Source: [Bacillus] enclensis
GTDB taxonomy: Bacteria > Bacillota > Bacilli > Bacillales > Bacillaceae_B
Reading direction: 5' to 3'
DNA length: 64,000 nucleotides
Assembly (NCBI RefSeq): GCF_001456935.1
Contig: NZ_KQ758482.1
Span: 1,406,249-1,470,248 of the forward strand
Position 1 is the first letter of the stretch. Every line of letters begins with the position of its first letter. A program made the position numbers and the translations under genes. Positions 8,192 to 16,840 of this stretch are shown here, one piece after another. Below the pieces are notes generated by a model that was not told where the DNA came from, did not search any database, and worked only from the letters and a program-made list of their open reading frames with translations.

Positions 8192-9109
8192 TCATGCAGA
8201 AAGCTTCGCTTCCCTTCTTCTTTTCCTCGCAAATCGGATTCGGGAACCCGTAAATACGGCCAGCGCGATCCAAATGAACATGAACGAAATCAGATGGGTC
8301 ATGGAGAAGGTTTCACCATAGACCATGACACCGAGGATCAAGGTGATCGTCGGCGCGATATATTGCAGGAACCCGACCATATAAAGCGGGATCTGCTGCG
8401 CGCCCTTTGAGAAGAAAAGCAGCGGAATCGCCGTGGCCGCCCCCGCCCCCATCAAGAGAAGATCCGTCCCCCATGAGACGGTGAATAACGATGGTGTCCC
8501 ATCCGCGTACAAATACCCCATATAGATAAGTGAAAGCGGTGCAATCGTCATCGTCTCCAAGGTCAGACCGATCGCAGAATCCACTTTGATCATCTTCTTG
8601 GCAAGGCCGTAAAGACCAAATGAGAAGGCGAGACCCATCGCGATCCAAGGGAAATCTCCATACGAGAACGTCAGGATCAACACGCCTGCAGCTGCCAAGA
8701 TAAATGAAACGATTTGCGCTTTTGACAAGCTTTCCTTTAAGATGAACACCCCTAACAGGACACTGACAAGAGGATTAATATAGTAACCCAGACTCGCTTC
8801 CACCATCTGATCCGTATTCACTGCCCAGATATAAATGAACCAGTTGGCACTGATCAAAAGAGAAGCAATCAGTAAAGCAAACAGCTGTTTTTTCTTGGTC
8901 AATGAAGTCTTTATGTAGGAAGTGAAAGCCTTCCATCTCTTCGTGAAAAATAAAAATAAAAGCATAAACCAGAACGACCAAAAGATCCGGTTTGCCAGGA
9001 TTTCGTCAGCTGATACATGGTTTAACCATTTCCAGTAAATCGGGAGTATTCCCCATAGAAAATAGGAAAAAGCTGTGTATATCATACCTGTCTGTTCATT
9101 CTGTTTCAT
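8192..9109 (-). CDS. rarD: RarD-type EamA-family transporter
   Basis: 305 residues, about ten membrane helices; two EamA/DMT repeats typical of the RarD subfamily (chloramphenicol-sensitive protein). Substrate unknown. N-terminal FSYFLWGILPIYWKWLN and the ANRIFWSF motif are characteristic of RarD. The ATG at 9109 is chosen because GGGGGTG lies upstream; 30 in-frame codons further upstream overlap the promoter and hairpin and are rejected. Its Shine-Dalgarno sequence is part of the 3' arm of a strong hairpin, see the separate entry. Confidence 0.92.
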   Translation of the reverse strand: MKQNEQTGMIYTAFSYFLWGILPIYWKWLNHVSADEILANRIFWSFWFMLLFLFFTKRWKAFTSYIKTSLTKKKQLFALLIASLLISANWFIYIWAVNTDQMVEASLGYYINPLVSVLLGVFILKESLSKAQIVSFILAAAGVLILTFSYGDFPWIAMGLAFSFGLYGLAKKMIKVDSAIGLTLETMTIAPLSLIYMGYLYADGTPSLFTVSWGTDLLLMGAGAATAIPLLFFSKGAQQIPLYMVGFLQYIAPTITLILGVMVYGETFSMTHLISFMFIWIALAVFTGSRIRFARKRRREAKLSA

Positions 9110-9116
9110 AAAAAAC

Positions 9117-9180
9117 ACCCCCAAAACTATTTCTGTTTCCGAAATAACTTCATTATATCGGGGAAACGTTTTGGGGGCAA
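9117..9180 (-). promoter_or_regulatory. rarD promoter inside a terminator-like hairpin
   Basis: Arms GCCCCCAAAACGTTTCC and GGAAACAG...GTTTTGGGGGT pair over at least 10 + 6 bp, and TTTTTT follows on the minus strand. A -35 TTGCCC (9175-9180) and -10 TATAAT (9152-9157), 17 bp apart, lie in the 5' arm and loop. A transcript from this promoter starts near 9145 and lacks the 5' arm, leaving the GGGGGTG binding site free. Readthrough from ytcJ would include both arms and be terminated or kept untranslated. Confidence 0.6.
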
Positions 9181-9185
9181 TCTTT

Positions 9186-10778
9186 TTATTCTTTTGCAAA
9201 GACGATTGTTTCGTCGATTATGGTCATGGAAACGATTTTTTCCAGCAATTCATCGGGATTAGACTCGAATGGATCTTTTTCAAGGACAGTGAAGTCTGCA
9301 GTAAAGCCTTCCTTGATCATCCCCCTGTCACTTTCATGGTGACAAGCATATGCGCTTCCTTTTGTGAAAAGAGAAATCGCTTCGTACATCGAGAGACGTT
9401 CTTCAGGAATATGAACGGTCTTTTCCGGATCCAAAGGATTTGTCCTTGTGACAGCGGCATGGATGCCCCATAAAGGATTGACGGGTTCGATCGGGGCGTC
9501 CGATCCGCCTGCACAGTGGACGCCTCTGTCAAGCAAGGTCTTCCAGGCATAATTGAATTTCATGTTTTCTTCACCGAGCCTGTCGATCACCCATGGAAAA
9601 TCAGAAGCGACAAAACGCGGCTGGATATCCAATATAAGGGGGAGACCTTTGATTTTTTCAATCAGTTGCTCCCTGAGAATCTGCGCATGGATCAATCGGT
9701 CACGCCTCGATTTTTCAGATGGGTGTTCCGTGATCGCATCCACGACATTCTCGAATGCCTGATCACCGATCGTATGGACGGCAATCGGCAGCTCAAGGCT
9801 TCGTGCTTTTTCAACAAGTTGTAAAAGTTTTTCCTGAGAATGGATGCTGACACCTTTTGTATCCGGTTCGTCTGCATAAGGATAGCTGAGAAGGGCCGTC
9901 CTGCCTCCGAGGGCGCCATCGGCGAAGATCTTCATGGCTCCGAACTCGATGAATTCATTTCCTCCAAGGAAATGATGCCCTTCTTCATGCCAATCATCGA
10001 TCACTGCATGATGGACCAGAAGATGCGCCCTGAATTTTTTATTTTTATGGTTGATTGTTTGTTTGAACGCATTGTACGTTTTGTTGAAATTTCCGTAATA
10101 GCTTAAATCTTCGGTATGTCCACCGACAAGGCCGTTTTCCCAGCAGCTTTCAATACCTTTTGACAGGGCTTCTTCCAGATAGTTTGATGAAATGGGGGGA
10201 AGGGCTGCTGTCATGAGATCCTGGGCTTTATCCTTTAATAGTCCGTTCAGGCTGCCATCATCATCTTTTTCAATCAATCCTCCCTCAGGGTCAGGGGTTT
10301 CCTCATCAATGTTTGCCTCTTTAAGCGCAAGGGAGTTGACCACCATGGCGTGGCGGCAGATCCTTTTTAACAGGACAGGATGGTTCGGTACAGCGTCATC
10401 CAGTTCTTTCTTTGTAATGACTTCCGCTCCGGCCCAAAGGTTTTCATTCCATCCTTCCCCGAAGATCCATTGTCCTGCGGGAAGCTTGCCTGCTTTTTCA
10501 GCTACGGCATCCAGTACCTCTTCTTTGCTCGTCATCTGTGACAAGTCAAGGCGCAGGAGGGTCTCCCCATGGCCGATCAAGTGCATATGGCTGTCCACGA
10601 ATCCCGGGAACATGACGCCATTCTTTAAGTCGATTGTTTCTTCTATTGTATATTTGTTCCTTAATTGTTCTGCCTGGCCCAAGTCTTTAATGAACCCGTT
10701 TTCTGTATAGACGGCTTCGACCATGTGGTCTTCCGACTGCATTGTATAGATTTTTCCGTTTGTCCATAATGTACCCAT
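9186..10778 (-). CDS. ytcJ: Amidohydrolase YtcJ (Amidohydrolase_3 family)
   Basis: 530 residues, equal in length to B. subtilis YtcJ (529). A metal-dependent hydrolase of the TIM-barrel amidohydrolase superfamily; true substrate unknown. Visible: composite beta-sandwich start TNGKIYTMQSE, the metal site DSHMHLIGHGE near 62-72, EFGAMKIFADGALGGRTALLS, the AVHTIGDQAFENV histidine, and GGSDAPIEPVNPLWG near the end. The ATG at 10778 follows AAAGGAAG; the frame extends upstream into a palindromic repeat. It has B. subtilis synteny with ytcI. Confidence 0.92.
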   Translation of the reverse strand: MGTLWTNGKIYTMQSEDHMVEAVYTENGFIKDLGQAEQLRNKYTIEETIDLKNGVMFPGFVDSHMHLIGHGETLLRLDLSQMTSKEEVLDAVAEKAGKLPAGQWIFGEGWNENLWAGAEVITKKELDDAVPNHPVLLKRICRHAMVVNSLALKEANIDEETPDPEGGLIEKDDDGSLNGLLKDKAQDLMTAALPPISSNYLEEALSKGIESCWENGLVGGHTEDLSYYGNFNKTYNAFKQTINHKNKKFRAHLLVHHAVIDDWHEEGHHFLGGNEFIEFGAMKIFADGALGGRTALLSYPYADEPDTKGVSIHSQEKLLQLVEKARSLELPIAVHTIGDQAFENVVDAITEHPSEKSRRDRLIHAQILREQLIEKIKGLPLILDIQPRFVASDFPWVIDRLGEENMKFNYAWKTLLDRGVHCAGGSDAPIEPVNPLWGIHAAVTRTNPLDPEKTVHIPEERLSMYEAISLFTKGSAYACHHESDRGMIKEGFTADFTVLEKDPFESNPDELLEKIVSMTIIDETIVFAKE

Positions 10779-10817
10779 CTTGGAAGCTTCCTTTCTGTTA
10801 AGGCTCCTGTTAAAATA

Positions 10818-10948
10818 CCGCTGTTGATTTCCGTGCAATACTTCGCTTTCCTCGGGTGACCCGTGAGCCTCCTCGGCTTCGCCTGCGGGGTCTCACATTG
10901 GCCACTTCTCCCGCCGGAGTCTTCGTCTTGCACTCCAATCAACAGCTA
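10818..10948. repeat. Element A copy
   Basis: Full-length palindrome with TTGATTTCCGTGCAA and TTGCACTCCAATCAA arms and the inner GTGAGCCTCC...GGGGTCTCAC hairpin, no insertion. The gap 10779-11379 holds this copy, the next composite copy and the ytcI terminator. Confidence 0.88.
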
Positions 10949-11063
10949 TATCCGGTTATACCAGAAATGCAGCGGAGCCTTCTACTAAAAAATTCTGTTT
11001 CAAATGTACCATATTATAGGAGGAATCGGGAAGTAGAAGGATTATAGAAAGTTTATTGAATGC

Positions 11064-11288
11064 CGGTTATGATTTCCGTGCAAGACTTCGATTTCCTCGG
11101 GGGGACAGGGAGCCCCCTCAGAGAAGGGAACTGTCCAACTGCAGGTCTTAGAAGCACATGTCATAAGCCAAACCGTCCAAGAAGGCAAAGAACGCCTTCG
11201 TGGCCGGTTCGTCTTATGCCACCCGCCTCTGAGCAAAGCCCTTCCGCTTTTCGGTTAGGAGTCTTTGTCTTGTACTTCAATCAACTTT
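11064..11288. repeat. Element A carrying a nested element B
   Basis: The A arms (GATTTCCGTGCAAGACTTCG and GTCTTTGTCTTGTACTTCAATCA) are split by element B at about 11131-11252. B runs from CTGTCCAACTGCAGG to CTTCCGCTTTTC and has its own inverted halves GAAGGCAAAGAACGCCTTC. This A copy is more diverged than others. Confidence 0.8.
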
Positions 11289-11325
11289 GGAACCAACTAG
11301 TATAGTTATCGTCCTTCTACATTCA

Positions 11326-11368
11326 CAAAAATACAGAGAACCTATTTGTATAGGCCCTCTGTATCTTC
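11326..11368 (-). terminator. Terminator of ytcI
   Basis: ATACAGAG...CTCTGTAT stem followed by TTTTTG on the minus strand. Confidence 0.85.
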
Positions 11369-11379
11369 CTGACATTAAT

Positions 11380-12963
11380 TTAGTTTTTAACCGAGGTCAT
11401 TTCTTTTTGGCGCAGTTCGATTCTTCTGATTTTGCCTGATGTTGTTTTTGGCAGTTCTTTGACGAATTCGATTTTGCGCGGATATTTGTATGGAGCTGTC
11501 AGCTGTTTTACGTGTTCCTGCAGCTGTGGTACAAGCTCAGAGTCATTCTGGTCAACGCCCTCACGCAGTACGACGAAGGCTTTTACAATCAGGCCGCGTA
11601 CTTCATCAGGGCTGCCGACTACAGCGCACTCCTGTACAAATGGATGCTTTACAAGTGCATCCTCTACTTCGAACGGTCCGATTGTGTAACCGGAGGAGAT
11701 GATGATGTCGTCTCCCCTGCCTTCGAACCAGAAATAACCGTCTTCATCTTTCTTCGCTTTATCTCCGGTGATATAGTAGTCACCCCTGAACTGCATGGCC
11801 GTTCTTTCAGGATCTTTATAATAGTTCTTGAACAAGGCAGGTGTTTCAACGTGAACGGCGATATCTCCAACTTCCCCGATTTCACAAGGCTGTCCTTCTT
11901 CGTTTATGACCTCCACCCTGTTACCCGGTGTAGGCTTGCCCATGGATCCCGGTTTCAGTTCCATGCCCTTCATAATACCCACAAGGAGAGTATTTTCAGT
12001 TTGACCGTAACCGTCACGAACTTCGATGCCATGATGCTTCTTGAACGCAACGATGACTTCCCTATTCAACGGTTCACCTGCGGAAACAGCACTGTGAAGC
12101 GGTGAAAGATCATACGTTCCGAGATCATCGACTTTGGCCATCAGGCGGTATTCTGTCGGTGTACAGCAGAGAACGTTAACCCCATTGTCCTGAAGCAGCT
12201 GCAAATATTTATTCGGTTCGAATTTACCTTGATAAACAAGTCCAGTCGCTCCGGAACCAAGGACGGACATGAATGGACTCCAAATCCATTTTTGCCAGCC
12301 GGGGCCTGCCGTTGCCCAGACTGTATCCCCTTCTTCAATTCCAAGCCACCCTTTGGCGGCCGTTCTAAGGTGGGCGAATGCCCAGCCATGTGTATGTACG
12401 ACCCCTTTAGGATTTCCTGTCGTTCCAGAAGTGTATGACAAGAAAGCCATATCATCCCTGGCCGTATCTGCAAACGGCAAGTCCCCTGATACGTCTTTCA
12501 TTTCTTCCTCGACCGTGATCCAGCCTTCCTGCTTTTCGCCAATGACGAATTTTTGCAGCTTATCCATCCCGCGCACATTCTCAAATTGTCCGATGAATGG
12601 TGCATACGCGACGATTCCTTTTACATCCCCGTGTTCGATCCTATATTCAAGATCTTTCGTACGCAGCATTTCTGAACTTGGAATGACGACCATTCCGGAT
12701 TTTAAAGCTGCCAGGTAAACTGCATAAGCTTCGATCAATCGCGGGACCATGACCAGGATGACATCCCCCTTTTCGAGGCCGGAATCCAAGAAAACGTTTC
12801 CAATTTTATTAGCGTCCTTGATCAGGTTACTGTATGTAATTTCTTTTTTTTCACCCGCTTCGTTCTGCCATTTGATCGCGAGCTTTTCTTCATTACTTGC
12901 AAACTTCTCTACTTCTTCAACCAAGTTGTACTTTTCAGGTGCAATTAATTCATGTCTGTCCAT
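11380..12963 (-). CDS. ytcI: Acyl-CoA synthetase YtcI
   Basis: 527 residues, ANL superfamily; activates a fatty or short-chain acid to its CoA thioester via the adenylate. Visible: LSYTSGTTGNPKGVVH (P-loop) near 170, DGYGQTENTLLVG near 315, the YITGDKAKKDEDGYFWFEGRGDD hinge region, and PKTTSGKIRR with the catalytic lysine close to the C-terminus. The ATG at 12963 has AAGGGGG upstream. The substrate is unknown; medium-chain or acetate-like acids are possible from family resemblance. Adjacent to ytcJ as in B. subtilis. Confidence 0.92.
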   Translation of the reverse strand: MDRHELIAPEKYNLVEEVEKFASNEEKLAIKWQNEAGEKKEITYSNLIKDANKIGNVFLDSGLEKGDVILVMVPRLIEAYAVYLAALKSGMVVIPSSEMLRTKDLEYRIEHGDVKGIVAYAPFIGQFENVRGMDKLQKFVIGEKQEGWITVEEEMKDVSGDLPFADTARDDMAFLSYTSGTTGNPKGVVHTHGWAFAHLRTAAKGWLGIEEGDTVWATAGPGWQKWIWSPFMSVLGSGATGLVYQGKFEPNKYLQLLQDNGVNVLCCTPTEYRLMAKVDDLGTYDLSPLHSAVSAGEPLNREVIVAFKKHHGIEVRDGYGQTENTLLVGIMKGMELKPGSMGKPTPGNRVEVINEEGQPCEIGEVGDIAVHVETPALFKNYYKDPERTAMQFRGDYYITGDKAKKDEDGYFWFEGRGDDIIISSGYTIGPFEVEDALVKHPFVQECAVVGSPDEVRGLIVKAFVVLREGVDQNDSELVPQLQEHVKQLTAPYKYPRKIEFVKELPKTTSGKIRRIELRQKEMTSVKN

Positions 12964-13086
12964 CCGAATTCCCCCTTGTTTGTACTTACACCTCTATTAT
13001 ACAAAATAATTTTAATTTTTTAAATTATTCATTTTTATAATTAAGAGAAGGCAAGCTGGGAATTAAACAGTATTTTCGATTAAGAA

Positions 13087-13330
13087 TCTAGACCGTTCCT
13101 TTCCGCTGCAAACATAAGATTCCCCATGGAGGAAGTCGAGCCTCCTCAGCGTTCAAGAAAAGCGGAGGCGGCTCGTTCATTGGATACAATAAATAATTCA
13201 TTTATCAAGTGCGGACATCCTAGCTGGCATAGAATCCAGCAGTATATTGTAGTAGAAGACGAAAACTCCTGCAGGAGAAGTGGCCAATGTGAGACTTGTC
13301 CAGCAACAGAGGACTTGCCAAGTTATCATC
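13087..13330. repeat. Decayed repeat patch (elements A and C remnants)
   Basis: GACCGTTCCTTTCCGCTGC at the left is nearly identical to the start of element C at 39866. GAGGAAGTCGAGCCTCC follows, and A-like pieces (CTCCTGCAGGAGAAGTGGCC, GTGAGACTTGTCCAGC) lie at 13266-13311. No plausible gene is seen in 12964-13875; the two open frames there lack ribosome binding sites and read through repeats. Confidence 0.6.
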
Positions 13331-13514
13331 TTACCCGTAACATCGTGGGTTAATTTGGTAAACTGCTTTTAGAGAAATCCAAATATACTACTGGGACAGT
13401 AAAAAAGTTAATGACGAAGTTGGGCAGTTCAGAAAATCTACGGTTTGGTCTGGTATGAAACAGGACCCATCAGGATGTATTTGTGTAGGTCATATCCCTA
13501 TTCAAAACCGATTC

Positions 13515-13648
13515 AAGCGATTGATTGGAGTGCAAAACGCAGACTCCTGCGGAAAAGCGAGTTAGGTGAGACCCCTCAGGAGCGCAGCGACGAGGAGGCT
13601 CACCACCGCCCGCGGAAAGCGAAGTTTTGCACGGAAATCAATAGCGGT
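13515..13648. repeat. Element A copy (inverse orientation)
   Basis: Reads AGCGATTGATTGGAGTGCAAAACGC-like arm to GCGAAGTTTTGCACGGAAATCAATAGC-like arm, with the inner hairpin GTGAGACCCC...GAGGCTCAC. Intact, no insertion. Confidence 0.88.
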
Positions 13649-13767
13649 GATGAATGGAGTTAATACGTTGAGAAGTCAAATAATAAGCTTCTTTTAGGGC
13701 TGCCTAAAACCAAATTCAGTATGGGTGCGTATCTTGACATTTGCCTTCATATCAGCATGCTCACTGC

Positions 13768-13812
13768 TCACCCGCGGAAAGCTAAGTCTTCCACGGAAAT
13801 CAACTGCTGCGT
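13768..13812. repeat. Half copy of element A
   Basis: Only the end with CCCGCGGAAAGC and CACGGAAATCAACTGC is present. Confidence 0.6.
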
Positions 13813-13830
13813 TCAAAACCCGGACAAAAT

Positions 13831-13859
13831 TAAAAGGAGCGGGTAAACCCCGCTCCTTG
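13831..13859 (-). terminator. Terminator of sspA
   Basis: GGAGCGGG/CCCGCTCC stem and TTTTAATTTT tail on the minus strand. Confidence 0.85.
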
Positions 13860-13875
13860 TAGCCATTGTATTTAA

Positions 13876-14079
13876 TTATTTTTGGTATCCGCCACCGATT
13901 TGTTGTTCAGCCATTTGGACTAAACGCTTAGTGATTTCACCACCTACAGAACCGTTAGCGCGTGCAGTTGCATCAGCACCAAGTTGAACTCCGAATTCAG
14001 AAGCGATTTCGTATTTCATTTGGTCAAGAGCTTGTTGAGCTCCTGGAGCTACTAGTTGGTTAGAACTTCTGTTTGCCAT
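13876..14079 (-). CDS. sspA: Alpha/beta-type small acid-soluble spore protein
   Basis: 67 residues. Binds and saturates DNA in the forespore, giving UV and heat resistance, and is degraded at germination. Visible: the GPR protease recognition region [10 protein letters not shown] near 26-35, and the conserved [21 protein letters not shown] segment. The gene has a strong GAGGAGGTGAAAACAC ribosome binding site. Synteny with thiI downstream of it matches B. subtilis sspA. A sigma-G-type promoter lies just upstream. Confidence 0.97.
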   Translation of the reverse strand: MANRSSNQLVAPGAQQALDQMKYEIASEFGVQLGADATARANGSVGGEITKRLVQMAEQQIGGGYQK

Positions 14080-14110
14080 GTGTTTTCACCTCCTCGTTGC
14101 TTGTTGAGTA

Positions 14111-14141
14111 TAGATTGCGCGAAAACACATGGCTTCATGCA
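14111..14141 (-). promoter_or_regulatory. Sigma-G-type promoter of sspA
   Basis: TGCATG (14136-14141), 18 bp spacer, CAATCTA (14111-14117). The -35 fits the sigma-G element and the -10 matches CATwmTA in six of seven positions. Position and gene type agree with forespore expression. Confidence 0.75.
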
Positions 14142-14168
14142 ACGAAATTTGTTGGTAAATGTTCCTAT

Positions 14169-15380
14169 TTAAAGGAGGTCATCAAAGCTTTCTTCGATGC
14201 TTGAATCCGCTCCTCCATGGATGGTGATCGTCTCTGTTTCTTTGACCGATTCAAGGATCAGCTGCTCGAAATCAACAAAGCTTTCGTAATACTGCACCTT
14301 TTCTTTTTTGGGTCTTGTTTTAGGTGCCGGCGGTGTGAAGATCGTACAGCAATCTTCATACGGCAGAATCGATATATCATGAGTATCGATTTTTTGTGCG
14401 ATATCGATGATTTCAAGTTTATCCATGGCGACCAGCGGTCTCAGGATCGGGGTGTTCGTGACGTCATTGATCGCCTGCATGCTTTCAAGAGTCTGACTCG
14501 CCACCTGTCCGAGGCTTTCACCTGTTACCAATGCAAGACCTTCGTGCTGCTCGCGGATTTTATCTGCTATCTTAAGCATCATTCTTCTCGTTGAGGTCAT
14601 AGTATAGTTTTCAGGTACCTGATCGTGGATCGTCTGCTGGATCTTCGTGAAAGGGACGATATGCAATTTAATGCTGCCTGAAAAAGCAGAGAGCTTCTTT
14701 GAAAGATCGATGACTTTCTGCTTAGCCCGTTCGCTTGTGAAAGGCGGGCTGTGAAAATGGACGGCTTCGATTTCCACGCCTCGCTTCATGGTCAAATATC
14801 CCGCAACCGGACTGTCAATCCCCCCTGACAGCATCAGCATAGCCTTTCCGCTGGCACCGACCGGCATTCCCGTTGAGCCGGGGTAAATCTCAGAAGAAAG
14901 GTAAACACCTTCTTTTCTGACTTCCACATTTAAATTTATATCAGGATTTTTGACATCCACGGTCAATCCTTCTGTATTCCTCAAAATGTATGAACCGACC
15001 TCATAATTAATTTCATTGGTTTCCAGTGGAAAATGTTTATCTGCACGGCGGGCCGATACCTTAAAAGTCTTGCCTGGTTCAAAGCTTTTATGCACCAATG
15101 CAGCTCCCGCTTTGCAGATTTCCTCTATATCCCGTTCAACTTTCACTACAGGACTGAATGATTGAATCCCGAAGATCTTTTGGAGGCGCGGGATGATCTC
15201 ATCCCCATTTTCCTCACCCAGAAGGATATGCAGACGGTCACGGCTCGCAGACACGGATACACCCGGATAATCCTTTAAAGCCTGGATAATATTCTCCCTG
15301 AGTTTTGATGTGAACTTTTTACGGTTTCTTCCCTTGGTGGAAATTTCACCGTATCTGACTAAAATTCGATTATATTTCAT
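14169..15380 (-). CDS. thiI: tRNA 4-thiouridine synthase ThiI
   Basis: Adenylates U8 of tRNA and transfers sulfur to make 4-thiouridine. 403 residues, the short Bacillus form without the rhodanese domain of E. coli ThiI. Domains: N-terminal ferredoxin-like and THUMP (about 1-165), then the ATP-pyrophosphatase domain with the PP-loop MLSGGIDSPVAGYLTMKRG near 183. CCTIFTPPAP lies near the C-terminus. The ATG at 15380 overlaps the nifZ stop (ATGA) and has GAGGAG upstream. Its sulfur donor is the adjacent NifZ, an arrangement shown for B. subtilis. Confidence 0.96.
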   Translation of the reverse strand: MKYNRILVRYGEISTKGRNRKKFTSKLRENIIQALKDYPGVSVSASRDRLHILLGEENGDEIIPRLQKIFGIQSFSPVVKVERDIEEICKAGAALVHKSFEPGKTFKVSARRADKHFPLETNEINYEVGSYILRNTEGLTVDVKNPDINLNVEVRKEGVYLSSEIYPGSTGMPVGASGKAMLMLSGGIDSPVAGYLTMKRGVEIEAVHFHSPPFTSERAKQKVIDLSKKLSAFSGSIKLHIVPFTKIQQTIHDQVPENYTMTSTRRMMLKIADKIREQHEGLALVTGESLGQVASQTLESMQAINDVTNTPILRPLVAMDKLEIIDIAQKIDTHDISILPYEDCCTIFTPPAPKTRPKKEKVQYYESFVDFEQLILESVKETETITIHGGADSSIEESFDDLL

Positions 15381-16528
15381 CGCGATCTCCTCATTGTTTT
15401 CTCTAATTGTGCGGTTTCTTGTTTTAGAAGACTGATGAACCGCTCTGCTTCTTCCATTGTATTGTGATAAGACAAACTTACACGGATCGCCCGGTCTGCC
15501 AGTTTCTCCCCCACTCCCATCGACAGGAGGGTCTGACTCGGCTTGCTTTTCTTGGAAGAACACGCACTGGTAGTGGAGACGTATACCTCATGTTGATCGA
15601 GGGCGTGGATTACCACCTCACTCTTAAAACCTTCAATGGAAAAGTTAAGGATATGCGGTGCACTCCCTTCTTGCGGCGTATGGACAGTCACTCCGGGCAT
15701 GGTTCCCAGTTGTTTCCGTAAATACCGTTGAATATCCTTCATTTTATTTAAGCTGTCACGGCTTTCTTCCTGATACAGCCTCATCGCCTTTGCAAAGGAA
15801 ACGATGCCTCCCGTATTCTCTGTCCCGCTTCTTACGTTTCCTTCCTGCTCTCCTCCGGACAGAATGGCAGAAAGGATGACGCCATCTCTGACATACAGCA
15901 TCCCCGTCCCCTTCAGACCGTGGATTTTATGTGCAGAAATACTGTATAAATCGATATGATGATCCTGTAAAGAGACAGGAATTTTCCCGAATGCCTGGAC
16001 ACCGTCAACATGAAAAAGAATCCTGGAATGCTTTTTCAATAAGGAACCAATTTCTCTGATTGGCTGCACGGATCCTACTTCATTATTCACATGCATGATG
16101 GAAACAAGGATCGTGTCCGGCCGGATCGCTTTTCCTACATCTTCAGGGTCGACCACACCGGATTCGTTGACATCTAGGTAAGTCACTGTGTATCCGAGTG
16201 ATTCCAATTGCTTCATTGTATTGGATACAGAAGGATGTTCTATTTTTGTTGTGATAATATGTTTCCCTCTGTTCCTGTATTGGAGGGCAGCCCCTTTAAT
16301 CCCCAGGTTATTGGACTCAGTTCCTCCCGATGTGAAAATCACTTCTTTCTCGTTGATATCCATGATGGAAGCAATCTGTTTCCTTGACTGAGCAATTAAT
16401 TTTTCCACCCTGCCGCCAAAAGAATGAATGGAAGAAGGATTGGCAAAATAAACGCCATTCACCTTCATAAAAGTATCCAGTGCTTCCGAATAGGGCTTGG
16501 TGGTTGCTGCGTTATCAAAATAAATCAT
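15377..16528 (-). CDS. nifZ: Cysteine desulfurase NifZ dedicated to ThiI
   Basis: PLP enzyme that takes sulfur from cysteine and passes it to ThiI. 383 residues, class V aminotransferase fold. Seen: N-terminal YFDNAATTKP, the PLP lysine in SISAHKIHGLKGTG near 201, and the catalytic cysteine in STTSACSSKKSKPSQT near 325. The ATG at 16528 is chosen from AAGAAGGTG at correct spacing; a GTG three codons earlier is worse placed. It is translationally coupled to thiI by a 4-bp overlap. Confidence 0.94.
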   Translation of the reverse strand: MIYFDNAATTKPYSEALDTFMKVNGVYFANPSSIHSFGGRVEKLIAQSRKQIASIMDINEKEVIFTSGGTESNNLGIKGAALQYRNRGKHIITTKIEHPSVSNTMKQLESLGYTVTYLDVNESGVVDPEDVGKAIRPDTILVSIMHVNNEVGSVQPIREIGSLLKKHSRILFHVDGVQAFGKIPVSLQDHHIDLYSISAHKIHGLKGTGMLYVRDGVILSAILSGGEQEGNVRSGTENTGGIVSFAKAMRLYQEESRDSLNKMKDIQRYLRKQLGTMPGVTVHTPQEGSAPHILNFSIEGFKSEVVIHALDQHEVYVSTTSACSSKKSKPSQTLLSMGVGEKLADRAIRVSLSYHNTMEEAERFISLLKQETAQLEKTMRRSR

Positions 16529-16811
16529 GATATACACCTTCTTTAGTTCTATCCAATCATTAATATTATCACAAATTCTTTTGAACCCAAATGAAATCCA
16601 ACATAACCCGAAATTATTTTGACAATAATATTATTTAATAAAAACGTTGAAATTTTTATTATTTTATAAAAATAACCATTGATAACTTTGTCGAAATTTG
16701 CGACAATCATTTAGGTGATAAACCTGATTAATTATTCAAATATACTAAATTGCAAGACTATTTAGATTTTCGACATTTTTCTACACGGATGTGATAAGAT
16801 AGTTTTGCTCA

Positions 16812-16825
16812 TGATAACGTTTACA
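16812..16825. promoter_or_regulatory. cre site just upstream of braB
   Basis: TGATAACGTTTACA fits TGWNANCGNTNWCA at all positions. It lies 16-29 bp before the braB ATG, just before the ribosome binding site, where bound CcpA would block transcription. The 16529-16840 gap is otherwise AT-rich and presumably holds the braB and nifZ promoters. Confidence 0.65.
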
Positions 16826-16840
16826 AACGGAGGGGTATAT

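Noticed and set aside
13126-13663. Two plus-strand open frames of 72-75 codons between ytcI and sspA
   Set aside because: They run through decayed copies of elements A and C and lack ribosome binding sites.
16640-16680. CodY-type box upstream of braB
   Set aside because: The AT-rich stretch matches only about 10 of 15 positions; expected by chance in such sequence.
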